Below, in pieces: positions 1 through 9,300 of a DNA stretch of 64,000 nt; positions within the stretch are counted from its first letter, which is position 1, and each line of letters begins with the position of its first letter. Where the stretch lies: contig CALKFF010000033.1 of assembly GCA_938084585.1 (NCBI GenBank), forward strand, positions 1-64,000. Reading direction: 5' to 3'. The notes beneath the pieces were generated by a model. The model made no database searches, was not told where the DNA came from, and worked only from the letters and a program-made list of their open reading frames with translations. Made by a program: the position numbers and the translations under genes. The stretch is from an uncultured Flavobacteriales bacterium. GTDB lineage: Bacteria > Bacteroidota > Bacteroidia > Flavobacteriales_D > Sanyastnellaceae.

Positions 1-321
1 TACACCTTGGACAGCGTGTTCGTGAACCTCGGATCTCACACGTGCGACTGCGGAACCACCCAAGTGCTTGAAGCAGCACGCACTGCCGCGTTCGACGTGT
101 TTCCCAACCCCGCCACCGGCGATGTGGTGTGGGTGAAGGGCGAGCAGGCCATCCGTGAGGTGGTGTTGCACAACTTGGCAGGCCAGCAAATCGGCCGCCA
201 GGCTGTGAACGGCCGTCGCATGGTGGAGCTCTCTTTGTCGACAGCCCCCTCGGGCATGTACCTCATGGAGGTGCACTTTGAGAACGGCGCCCGCGCGACA
301 CGTCGCGTGGTTCGCAAGTGA
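1..321 (+). CDS. C-terminal fragment of a secreted protein with T9SS type A sorting domain (truncated by window start)
   Basis: Frame open to base 1; ends FDVFPNPATGDVVWVKG...LHNLAGQQI...LSTAPSGMYLMEVHFENGARATRRVVRK, a typical Por-secretion C-terminal domain. Confidence 0.85.
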   Translation, partial: YTLDSVFVNLGSHTCDCGTTQVLEAARTAAFDVFPNPATGDVVWVKGEQAIREVVLHNLAGQQIGRQAVNGRRMVELSLSTAPSGMYLMEVHFENGARATRRVVRK

Positions 322-3300
322 GCCGCATCCGAATGAACTTGATGAAGCATTGGGGCTTGGCCCTGGTGGCCCTGTTTTTGAGCCTCACCGCGCACGCCCA
401 ATTGTGCACGGTGAACGGCGTGGTGGAAGACGCGTTGACCGGAGATCCGTTGATCGGGGCATACGTGAAGTCAGGCAACGCGGTGGTCGCCACGGATTTC
501 GACGGGGTGTTCTCGATGGCCGTGCCCAAAGGGGAGGCCACGATCGAGGTGTCTTACATCGGCTACGAAAGCCAATCCCGTCAGGTCAAGTGCGGGGGCG
601 CGGACACTTCAGTCCGCTTCCGCATGGAGACCCTCATCATGAAAGAGGCCGTGGTCTCGGCAGATGTGGTCATCTCGCGCAAGACGCCTGTCGCCTTCAC
701 GAATGTCCTTCCCGCACAAATCCAAGAGGAACTCGCAGGCCGTGACCTTCCCTTGGTGTTGAACACGACCCCTGGGGTGTACGCCACCCAGCAAGGGGGC
801 GGAGATGGCGACGCACGTGTGACCATTCGCGGCTTCGACCAAACCAACCTCGCCGTCATGGTGGACGGCGTGCCCATGAACGACATGGAGAACGGCTGGG
901 TGTACTGGAGCAACTGGGCTGGGTTGGACTTGGTGGTTCGCACCACGCAGGTGCAGCGCGGTTTGGGCGCCAGCAAGCTGGCCATCCCTTCTGTGGGGGG
1001 CACCATCAACATCTTGACTGGGGGAGACGAGTCGGCCAACGGCTCCATCAACTACCAATCTGAAATCGGATCCTACGGCTACTTTCGGAACAGTTTGAGC
1101 GGGGTCTTTGGCAACCAAGACAAAGGCTTTTTGCACTTCGTGGGGTCGTACAAGACCAACCAAGGCTTCGCAGACGGCTTGGAATCGGAGGCCTACGCTT
1201 ACTACCTGAAGGGGCGCAAGACGGTGGGAAACCACAACTTGAGTTTCACCACGTTTGGCGCGCCCCAACGCCACGGCCAGCGTTCGTACCAGATGCAGGT
1301 CTACGAGTACGACCAGGCCCTTGCCCAAGAGCTCACAGACGAGGATGGTCAAGCGGAGTTGCAAGGCGTCGTGGATGGGTTGAGCGAAACCGCCATCTTG
1401 AACAGCGGACGGGGCTTCAACGAGTTCATGGTGAACTACGAGGAGGTCTACTACAACTACAACGAGGAGACGGGACAGGTGGACACCACCTACGGCGCCG
1501 TTCGTCGGTACAACCCACGCCAAAACCAATACTTCAAGCCCATCGTCACCGTCCGTGACGTGTGGAGCTTGTCGGACAAGTCCACGCTGACAACCACGGC
1601 CTACGCCAGCTTCGGCAGCGGGGGTGGAGAAGCATTGGCGAGCACGCCAGGCACGCGTCTTGAGGACGGCACAATTGACATGCAGGGCACGTGGAATTCG
1701 CACCAGCTCTTTGAGTTCGGGCCCAACGGATTGAACGTGGACGAGAACGGCGAGCGGAAGGGGTCCAACTTCATCCGCATCGCGCACAACGACCACCGCT
1801 GGTTTGGGGCGTTGTCCAACTTCAACAGCGCATTGAACGACAAATGGACGTTGAGTGCGGGGGTGGACGCGCGTCACTACACCGGGAGCCACTACCGGAC
1901 GATTGGCGACATGTTTGGGGCCGACTACTACGACGCCCCAGATGACCGCCGCGACCAAAACTCCGACTTCGACGCGCCCCTCCGGACGGGCGACAAGTAC
2001 TACTACCACGACGACGGCCAAGTCGCTTGGGGTGGGTCGTACTTCCAGCTCGAGTTGGACAAGTACAACTACTCGGCGTTTGTGAACGTGTCGGGCGCCC
2101 AAAGCTGGTACCGCGCGATCGACTACTTCCGACCCAATGTGGTGACGTTGAACGACACGACCTACGAGGTGCGCTCCACTGACGAGTACCGCGTGCTCGG
2201 CGAGACAGAGTGGCAAACCGACACGACGTTCCTCACGGCAGACCACGAAGGCTTGGCCAACTACACCACGGATTGGGAGCGGTTGAACAGCGCCACCATC
2301 AAGGCGGGCGGCAACTACAACTTCAACGAGTGGGTGAACGCCTACACCAACGTGGGGTATTTGAATCGGGCGCCTTTGTTCAACTCGGTGTTCGACATCA
2401 ACAACAACGTGATTGAGGGATACGAGAACCAGTATGTCAAGGCCGTCGAGGCCGGTGTGAAGTTCTCCAAGGGCAAGTTTGCCTCGAACGTGAACGCCTA
2501 CCGCACGGGTTGGGAAAACAAGCCCGTGAACCGGTTCTACGGCGTGTCTGGGTTGTGGAACGACCCCACCTTGTCGGTCTACGCGGACACGAGCACTGTG
2601 GCGGGGCGCGAAGCCATGATTGCCTTGGCCGAGAGCAACGCCAGCGCCGAGGAGTGGAACGCGGTGGCCTTGTCGGTGATTGACGACGTGGACCGCAACT
2701 TGGGCTACAACCTCTTGAATGCGGACGCGGTGCACTCGGGCATCGAGTGGGATTTTGCGTACGACCCTACGGCCAAATTCAACGTGCAAGGGGTGGTTTC
2801 CGCGGGCAACTGGCGGTGGACGAGCAACGAGCGCGTGGACTTGGTCAACCGCACGACCAACGCCTTCGTGACGCGTGTGGCGGACCAAAGCATCGCCGAC
2901 ACCTTGGTCAACCTTGACGGGGTGAAGGTGGGGGACGCCGCCCAACGTCAGATCTCCCTTGCGGCAAGTTTCCGCCCCAAGCGCGGCACGTATTTCTCAA
3001 TTCGCAACACCTGGTTTTGGCAGCACTACGCCCGCTTCTCGCCGGGCGACGTCATCACCGAAGGAGAACCCAAGGATGTGTGGGTCACCCCTGGATACGC
3101 CTTGTTGAACTTCAACGCCGGGACGTCGTTTGACGTGTCGGACAATGCGTTGTTGCGGTTGCGCTTGAGCGTGACCAACGCGTTGGACGTCCTGTACGTG
3201 TCGGACGCGACCAACAACTCCCAATACGCCCCCAACCCATATGGATTGGAAGGTGGAAGTGGACGGGCAGAGGTCTTCGTGGGCCCACCCCGCATGGTGC

Positions 3301-3356
3301 GGTTGAGTGCCGTGCTCGAATTGAAAGGACTTCAGAACAGAACACCCAAGCCATGA
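318..3356 (+). CDS. TonB-dependent receptor with N-terminal carboxypeptidase-like regulatory domain
   Basis: Signal peptide, VNGVVEDALTGDPLIGAYVKSGNAVVATDFDGVFSM (CarboxypepD_reg-like), plug region LPLVLNTTPGVYATQQGGGDGDARVTIRGFDQTNLAVMVDGVPMNDMENGWVYW, long beta-barrel; start may be ATG at 333. Confidence 0.92.
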   Translation: MSRIRMNLMKHWGLALVALFLSLTAHAQLCTVNGVVEDALTGDPLIGAYVKSGNAVVATDFDGVFSMAVPKGEATIEVSYIGYESQSRQVKCGGADTSVRFRMETLIMKEAVVSADVVISRKTPVAFTNVLPAQIQEELAGRDLPLVLNTTPGVYATQQGGGDGDARVTIRGFDQTNLAVMVDGVPMNDMENGWVYWSNWAGLDLVVRTTQVQRGLGASKLAIPSVGGTINILTGGDESANGSINYQSEIGSYGYFRNSLSGVFGNQDKGFLHFVGSYKTNQGFADGLESEAYAYYLKGRKTVGNHNLSFTTFGAPQRHGQRSYQMQVYEYDQALAQELTDEDGQAELQGVVDGLSETAILNSGRGFNEFMVNYEEVYYNYNEETGQVDTTYGAVRRYNPRQNQYFKPIVTVRDVWSLSDKSTLTTTAYASFGSGGGEALASTPGTRLEDGTIDMQGTWNSHQLFEFGPNGLNVDENGERKGSNFIRIAHNDHRWFGALSNFNSALNDKWTLSAGVDARHYTGSHYRTIGDMFGADYYDAPDDRRDQNSDFDAPLRTGDKYYYHDDGQVAWGGSYFQLELDKYNYSAFVNVSGAQSWYRAIDYFRPNVVTLNDTTYEVRSTDEYRVLGETEWQTDTTFLTADHEGLANYTTDWERLNSATIKAGGNYNFNEWVNAYTNVGYLNRAPLFNSVFDINNNVIEGYENQYVKAVEAGVKFSKGKFASNVNAYRTGWENKPVNRFYGVSGLWNDPTLSVYADTSTVAGREAMIALAESNASAEEWNAVALSVIDDVDRNLGYNLLNADAVHSGIEWDFAYDPTAKFNVQGVVSAGNWRWTSNERVDLVNRTTNAFVTRVADQSIADTLVNLDGVKVGDAAQRQISLAASFRPKRGTYFSIRNTWFWQHYARFSPGDVITEGEPKDVWVTPGYALLNFNAGTSFDVSDNALLRLRLSVTNALDVLYVSDATNNSQYAPNPYGLEGGSGRAEVFVGPPRMVRLSAVLELKGLQNRTPKP

Positions 3357-5551
3357 ATTTGAAACTGACCTTGGCCCTTGCGGCCTCCTTCGCCGCCTTC
3401 ACTTCGATGGCGCAAGAGAACATTCTCGACATGCGCGAGAATTACAACATCGGACAAACCGTGACGGTCACCGGTGTGGTGACAAGCGACGACAATCTTG
3501 GGTCGGTGCGCTACTTGCAAGACGCCACCGCGGGCATCGCACTTTACCCAGGCCAGGACTGGTCTGCATGGGACGCGACCCCGCAGATTGGCGACAGCTT
3601 GAGCGTGACCGGGGAAATCACCGAATACAACGGGTTGTTGGAAGTGGGCCCCAACCTCACTGCTGTGGAGTTCTTTGGCGCGGGCACCGTGCCTGAGCCG
3701 CTTGAGACCACGCCTGCGCAGATGGGCGAGAACTTGGAAGGACAGCTCGTGCGTGTGAATGGCGTGACGTTTCCCTTGGCGGGCACGTTCATCACAGGCA
3801 ACAATACCTACGATTTCACCGCGTCTGGGGAGACTGGCGTCATTTACGTGCGCACCAGCAACAGCTTGGTGGGTGAAGAATTGACCGGCTGCGAAGTGGA
3901 CATGTTGGGCATCGTCTCCCAGTTTTCGTTCGACGGATTTGGCGGCTATCAGTTGCTCCCACGCGGCCCGTTGGACTTGATTCCCGCGTCGGCGTTGTGC
4001 TTCACCTCTCCGGTGATGCAGTCGAACATGGCCACCACCAGTTTCACCTTGTCGTGGACCACAGACTTGGCGTGCGACGGGGTCATTGAATATGGATTGA
4101 CCGAATCCCTGGGCGAAGTGGCCATGGGCGGCACCAACACCCCAAGCCACGAAGCCAACCTCACTGGTCTGGAGCCAGGTTCGATTGTCTACGCGCGTGC
4201 CGTGTGCACCTTGGCGGACGGTTCCGAAGCGGCCTCCAGCATTCGTCCTTACGCGACGGTGTCGGAGAGCTCCGGAGACATTCACGTGTACTTCAACGGC
4301 CCAGTCGACCACAGTGTGGCCACCGATGAGCTTGCGCTGTCGTTGGGCACAGACATGAACGACACCGTGGCCGCGTGGATCACAAGCGCCCAGCACACGT
4401 TGGATGTGGCGGCGTACAACTTCAACGACCAAACCCTCCAGGAAGCGTTCAACACGGCCGCGGCGAACGGCGTGCAGATCCGCTGGATTTACGAGGGCCA
4501 AAACGCCAACATCGGCCTGTCCAGCTTGGACGACGCCATTGTCACCCACCCCCGGACCGACGGGGAGGGGAGTGGCATGCACAACAAGTTCATTGTTGGC
4601 GACGCCGACCATGCCGACAAGGCGTTCGTCTTGACCGGTTCCACCAACCTCACCACGGGCCAGCTCGTGAGCGACCTCAACAACGTGATTGTGTTGGAGG
4701 ACCAAAGCTTGGCCCGGGCGTACGAGCTCGAGTTCGAGGAGATGTGGGGTGCCGAGGGCATGGAGCCCAACGCGGCCAACGCCAAGTTTGGCCCGGACAA
4801 GACCTGGAACACCCCGGTCGACTTTGTCGTGGGGGGCAGCCCTGTGGAGCTCTACTTCTCTCCGTCGGACGGCACCACCGCCGCCATTCAAGCCCAGATT
4901 GAAGGCGCCAACTCGGACTTCGAGTTTGCCTTGTTGACCATGACGCGCGACGATTTGGGAGACGCCATCGTCGAGTTGAACCAAAGCTTCTTCGTCAGTC
5001 CCATCGGGGTCATCGAGCAGGTCAACGTGACCGGCAGCGAGTTCGACAACATGATCGGCAACGGGGTGCAGGTGTACGCGCACGAGCCCAGCGGAGACTG
5101 CCACCACAAATACGCCATCGTGGACCACGGCGACGTGGACTCTGACCCGACGGTGATCACCGGTTCGCACAACTGGTCGTCGAGTGCGGAAAACGTCAAC
5201 GACGAGAACACTTTGTTCGTCCACGACGCCCGTGTGGCCAACCTGTACCATCAAGAGTTCCGCGCCATCGTGAATGCAGTGACCGGCAACGTGGACGGCC
5301 TGTCGGATGTGGGCGAACCCACTTGGAGCCTTATGCCCAACCCGGCCCGTGAGCAGGCGTGGTTGCAGGGCGTGCAGGCCACAGACGTGGTTCGTGTCTT
5401 GGACGCGGGTGGCCGTGTCGTGGACGTCGAGCAGGTCCGTCAAGGCGGTGCTGTGCAGCTGGAGCTCGGACGTTTGACAGCCGGCATGTACCACGTGACC
5501 GTGACGTCGACCAACGGCGTGACGACGTCGGGCCGCTTGGCCGTGCAGTAA
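3353..5551 (+). CDS. Secreted phospholipase D-superfamily protein (probable nuclease): N-terminal OB-like domain, FN3-like domain, two HKD motifs, T9SS C-terminal domain
   Basis: HNKFIVGD...TGSTNLT and HHKYAIVD...TGSHNWS (two HxKx4D motifs); C-term LMPNPAREQAWLQ...LTAGMYHVTVTSTNGVTTSGRLAVQ. Confidence 0.85.
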   Translation: MNLKLTLALAASFAAFTSMAQENILDMRENYNIGQTVTVTGVVTSDDNLGSVRYLQDATAGIALYPGQDWSAWDATPQIGDSLSVTGEITEYNGLLEVGPNLTAVEFFGAGTVPEPLETTPAQMGENLEGQLVRVNGVTFPLAGTFITGNNTYDFTASGETGVIYVRTSNSLVGEELTGCEVDMLGIVSQFSFDGFGGYQLLPRGPLDLIPASALCFTSPVMQSNMATTSFTLSWTTDLACDGVIEYGLTESLGEVAMGGTNTPSHEANLTGLEPGSIVYARAVCTLADGSEAASSIRPYATVSESSGDIHVYFNGPVDHSVATDELALSLGTDMNDTVAAWITSAQHTLDVAAYNFNDQTLQEAFNTAAANGVQIRWIYEGQNANIGLSSLDDAIVTHPRTDGEGSGMHNKFIVGDADHADKAFVLTGSTNLTTGQLVSDLNNVIVLEDQSLARAYELEFEEMWGAEGMEPNAANAKFGPDKTWNTPVDFVVGGSPVELYFSPSDGTTAAIQAQIEGANSDFEFALLTMTRDDLGDAIVELNQSFFVSPIGVIEQVNVTGSEFDNMIGNGVQVYAHEPSGDCHHKYAIVDHGDVDSDPTVITGSHNWSSSAENVNDENTLFVHDARVANLYHQEFRAIVNAVTGNVDGLSDVGEPTWSLMPNPAREQAWLQGVQATDVVRVLDAGGRVVDVEQVRQGGAVQLELGRLTAGMYHVTVTSTNGVTTSGRLAVQ

Positions 5552-5605
5552 AGCACACCTGGCCTTGACGAGGGAATCCCTGGTCGTGTGATGTACCTTC
5601 ATCGC

Positions 5606-6808
5606 ATGCCCAGGGATTTTTTCATGACACTGCTTGCGTCGACGTGGCTCGTCCTGGGGGTGTTTGGGCTTTGGTCGGAAGCGTGGTCCCAATGCGACGG
5701 CCAGCGTTATCGCTACCGCATGTTTGAAGAGGTGGAGGTGACCAGCGACGTGCTTTACGGCAGCAACATCGGGGCGTCGGGGGTGAATGAAGAACTCTTC
5801 ATGGACGTGTATCGTCCTGCAGGAGACACGCACACGAGCCGCCCCGTGGTTGTGCTTGCGCACGGCGGCTTCTTTTTGGCGGGCAGCAAGGAAGGCACCG
5901 ACGTGGTGCCCCTGTGCGAAGACCTGGCTCGCATGGGGTACGTCGCGGTGTCCATCTCATACCGCCTCGGCATCGATGATTTGTTCAGCCTGGAGGTGTC
6001 TTTGCTGGAGGCGGTGATGCGTGGCGTGCAAGACGCCAAAGGCGCCATTCGGCATTTGCGAAAGTCCCATGCCGAGGAGGGCAATCCCTGGGGCATCGAC
6101 CCGAGCCGCGTGGTGTTGGGCGGCTCTTCGGCCGGGGCCTTCATCGCCCTGCATTCGGCGTACATCGACGACTTGGACGAGGTGCCTGACGCCATTGATT
6201 TGACCCAACCTGGGCTTCAAGGAGGCTTGGAAGGGCTTTCCGGAAGCCCAGGGTATTCTTCCGAGGTGTTGTCCATTGTCAACCTCTGCGGGGCCATGGG
6301 AGATGCAGGATGGATGGAGGTGGGAGACGCCCCGGTGGTGAGTGTCCACGGCACGGCCGACGAGACGGTGCCGTTTGGGACGGGCTTTGTCCAGCTGCTG
6401 GGGCTGCCAGTGAGCCAAGTGGACGGATCGTGGCCCGTGCACTTGCAAGCTGAAGCGCTCGGTTTGGACCATGCCATCACGTTGTTGGAAGGGGAGGGGC
6501 ACGTGCCTCACATGTCCGACGCCGGCGCCTACGACCTCACACGCGCCGCAGTCACCTCCTTCACAAGCCGCCAAGTGTGTCCGTCTTACCCAGACATCCC
6601 GGCCTACTACGACGTGGATGCGCCGCCGGCCGTGGGGTGCTTGGGAGACATCGTGGCCAATGGCTCAGTGGGGGTGGAGGACTTGTTGCTTCTGTTGTCA
6701 GAATTTGGATGCACCGCAGGTTGCGAAGGCGACGTGGATGGGGACGGTGCGGTGAGCGTGGCGGACGTACTTGCCCTGCTCGGGGTGTTTGGAACTCCTT
6801 GTCTCTGA
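5606..6808 (+). CDS. Secreted alpha/beta hydrolase (carboxylesterase/lipase-like) with C-terminal dockerin-like tail
   Basis: VVVLAHGGFFLAGS oxyanion region, GGSSAGAF nucleophile elbow, HGTADETVPF, GEGHVPHMS; tail GDVDGDGAVSVADVLALLGVFGTPCL. Start set at ATG 5606, 12 nt after TACCTTCA. Confidence 0.83.
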   Translation: MPRDFFMTLLASTWLVLGVFGLWSEAWSQCDGQRYRYRMFEEVEVTSDVLYGSNIGASGVNEELFMDVYRPAGDTHTSRPVVVLAHGGFFLAGSKEGTDVVPLCEDLARMGYVAVSISYRLGIDDLFSLEVSLLEAVMRGVQDAKGAIRHLRKSHAEEGNPWGIDPSRVVLGGSSAGAFIALHSAYIDDLDEVPDAIDLTQPGLQGGLEGLSGSPGYSSEVLSIVNLCGAMGDAGWMEVGDAPVVSVHGTADETVPFGTGFVQLLGLPVSQVDGSWPVHLQAEALGLDHAITLLEGEGHVPHMSDAGAYDLTRAAVTSFTSRQVCPSYPDIPAYYDVDAPPAVGCLGDIVANGSVGVEDLLLLLSEFGCTAGCEGDVDGDGAVSVADVLALLGVFGTPCL

Positions 6809-6845
6809 GCGCGGCGAGGGCTGTCCCTTGGGTTATCCTTGTTTC

Positions 6846-8615
6846 ATGTTGAGCACCTTGGACTGGGGCATTGTTGCCGCCTATTTCGCCTTGGCGCTGG
6901 GGGTTGGTCTGTGGGCCAGCAAACAGGCCAAATCCGACGCCGCTGGTTATTTCCTCGCCGGCCGAAACATGCCCTGGTGGCTCCTCGGGGTCAGCATGGT
7001 GGCCACGACCTTCAGCACGGACACCCCCAACTTGGTCACCGATTTGGTTCGCCAACAAGGGGTGTCGGGCAATTGGGCGTGGTGGGCCTTCTTGTTGACT
7101 GGCATGGTGACGGTGTTCGTGTACGCCCGCCTGTGGAGGCGGTCCGGGGTCTTGACGGACATCAGTTTTTACGAATTGCGGTACGGTGGACGTCCCGCCG
7201 CGTTTTTGCGGGGCTTCAGGGCTCTGTACCTCGGGTTGGTGTTCAACGTGTTGGTCATGGCGACCGTCAGTTTGGCCGCCATCAAACTCGGCGGCATTTT
7301 GCTGGGATGGCCCGGCTGGCTCACCTTGTTGGTGACGTGCAGCATCACCTTGGCGTACAGCGTACTCGGAGGGTTGCGCGCGGTGATCCTCACCGATTTC
7401 GTGCAATTCATCCTGGCGATGGTCGGGTCGGTCTGGGCCGCCTCCTGGATCCTGGGCTTGCCCGAGGTGGGCGGCCTGGAAGGTCTGTTGAGCCATCCCG
7501 ACGTGCAGCCCAAACTGGCCATGCTCCCCGACTTGTCCGACCCGGATGCTTGGATTCCCATGCTGCTCATTCCCTTGGCGGTCCAATGGTGGTCCAGCTA
7601 CTACCCGGGCGCGGAACCTGGAGGGGGAGGCTACATCGCGCAGCGCATGTTTTCCGCGAAGGACGAAGGCCACGCCGTGGGCGCCACGTTGCTGTTCAAT
7701 GTGGCCCATTACGCCCTTCGCCCCTGGCCATGGATCGTGGTGGCTTTGGCGTCCATTGTCGTCTTCCCCGATTTGGATGCCTTGCGGCAGGCGTTTCCGG
7801 CCATCGCCGAGGACAAGGTCGGACACGACCTGGCGTACCCCGCGATGCTGTCGTTGCTCCCATCGGGCTTGTTGGGCCTGGTGGCGGCCTCCTTGTTGGC
7901 GGCCTTCATGAGCACCATGAGCACCCAATTGAATTTGGGGGCCAGTTATCTGGTGCACGATTTCTACGGCAGGTTCATCCGCCCGGACGCTTCGGAGCGC
8001 CAGCGGGTGGTGGCGGGGCACGTGGCCACTGGGGTTTCGCTGGTGATTGGCGCCGGCTTGGGCCTCACCCTCACCGACGCAGGACAGGCGTTCAATTTGT
8101 TGCTGTTGCTGGGGGCGGGGACAGGCGGGCTGTTTTTGCTCCGCTGGTTCTGGTGGCGCATTTCCGCCTGGACGGAGGTGGCGGCCATGCTCATCTCGCT
8201 GGTGGTGGCGGCGTATTTCACTTGGGGCCACGACGCCTGGACAGACGTGGCCCTTGCGCCATGGGAGAAGTTGATGTGGGGCACGGGCATCACCACAGCA
8301 GGTTGGCTTCTCAGTGCGTTTTGTCTTCCCCACGAATCCCCAGAAGTGTTGCGGGCGTTTGTCCAGCGCACGGGGGTCGGTGGCCCAGGTTGGTCCCGCT
8401 TTGCCGACGGATCCTCGGCCCCTGAAGCGACCTCGCCTCCCGTGTCCCGCGGCTTGCTCCAGGCCTTCTTGGGGTCCGTCGCCGTGTATGCCGCATTGCT
8501 GGCCACCGGTTCCGGCTTGTATGGCGATTCCACCGTGGCCGTCGCCCTGGCGGTGTTGGCAGGAATCGCGGGCTGGGGCGTGTTGAAACTCCAAACCCTG
8601 ACCCATGCAAGTTGA
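6846..8615 (+). CDS. Sodium:solute symporter family transporter
   Basis: Polytopic; LGVGLWASKQAKSDAAGYFLAGRNMPWWLLGVSMVATTFSTDTPNLVTDLV typical of SSS family. ATG 6846 lies 12 nt after TATCCTTG. Confidence 0.88.
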   Translation: MLSTLDWGIVAAYFALALGVGLWASKQAKSDAAGYFLAGRNMPWWLLGVSMVATTFSTDTPNLVTDLVRQQGVSGNWAWWAFLLTGMVTVFVYARLWRRSGVLTDISFYELRYGGRPAAFLRGFRALYLGLVFNVLVMATVSLAAIKLGGILLGWPGWLTLLVTCSITLAYSVLGGLRAVILTDFVQFILAMVGSVWAASWILGLPEVGGLEGLLSHPDVQPKLAMLPDLSDPDAWIPMLLIPLAVQWWSSYYPGAEPGGGGYIAQRMFSAKDEGHAVGATLLFNVAHYALRPWPWIVVALASIVVFPDLDALRQAFPAIAEDKVGHDLAYPAMLSLLPSGLLGLVAASLLAAFMSTMSTQLNLGASYLVHDFYGRFIRPDASERQRVVAGHVATGVSLVIGAGLGLTLTDAGQAFNLLLLLGAGTGGLFLLRWFWWRISAWTEVAAMLISLVVAAYFTWGHDAWTDVALAPWEKLMWGTGITTAGWLLSAFCLPHESPEVLRAFVQRTGVGGPGWSRFADGSSAPEATSPPVSRGLLQAFLGSVAVYAALLATGSGLYGDSTVAVALAVLAGIAGWGVLKLQTLTHAS

Positions 8616-9300
8616 AATCTGCGCCAGCACCCTCCGCGACGTCGCCGTTGCCATGGAAGTGGGGGCCGACCGTGTGGAGTTGTGCAGCGTCTGGACCGCT
8701 GGTGGACTCACCCCGAGCGCCGTGCTGGTGCAATCTGCCGTGGCGATGGGCATGCCTGTCCGGGCCTTGGTTCGGCCGCGTGAAGGCCACTTCGTGTGGT
8801 CCAACTCCGAGCGAACGTGGAGTGTGGAGGAGGCCAAGCTCATGCTCGATTGTGGCGCCGAAGCCGTGGTGGTGGGCGGGCTCAACGAGGAGGGGACCTT
8901 GGACGAGGCCTACCTCGAGGCGTTGTGCCGGGCCGTGGGGCCGGAGCGTGTGGTTTGGCACCGCGCGATTGACGTCAGCCAAGAACCTGAAGCCGACGTG
9001 GACAAGTTGTTGGACGCCGGGGTGACGTCTGTGCTCTCCAGTGGGGGATGCGCCCGCGCCGTGGAAGGCCTGCCTCGATTGGCCCAATGGGCCCGGCAGG
9101 GCTTGCAGGTCGTCGCAGGCGGAGGCGTCCAACCCGAGGACGTCGAGGCCATGGCGGCCGCCCAACTCAGTGCCGTGCACGCCTCGTGCAGGGTCACCTT
9201 GCGGGAAGGCCATTCGCCGTTGTTCGACTCGGCCACCCACCCCGTCGACGTGGACAAGGCGGTGGCGTTGATGGAGGCGGCTGAACCCTTTTTGTCATGA
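8605..9300 (+). CDS. cutC: Copper homeostasis protein CutC-like
   Basis: MQVEICASTLRDVAVAMEVGADRVELCSVWTAGGLTPS; HRAIDVSQEP; LSSGGCARAVEGL. Confidence 0.9.
   Translation: MQVEICASTLRDVAVAMEVGADRVELCSVWTAGGLTPSAVLVQSAVAMGMPVRALVRPREGHFVWSNSERTWSVEEAKLMLDCGAEAVVVGGLNEEGTLDEAYLEALCRAVGPERVVWHRAIDVSQEPEADVDKLLDAGVTSVLSSGGCARAVEGLPRLAQWARQGLQVVAGGGVQPEDVEAMAAAQLSAVHASCRVTLREGHSPLFDSATHPVDVDKAVALMEAAEPFLS

Noticed and set aside
609-2945. 778-aa minus-strand ORF antisense to the TonB receptor
   Set aside because: Shadow ORF from high GC and codon bias; composition is His/Val/Arg-rich with no recognisable domain, and the + strand protein is unambiguous.
3332-5863. 843-aa minus-strand ORF antisense to the PLD nuclease
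   Set aside because: Same shadow-ORF effect; + strand has intact HKD motifs and T9SS CTD.
6561-8885. 774-aa minus-strand ORF across the symporter
   Set aside because: Gln/His/Pro-rich low-complexity translation, antisense to a clear SSS transporter.
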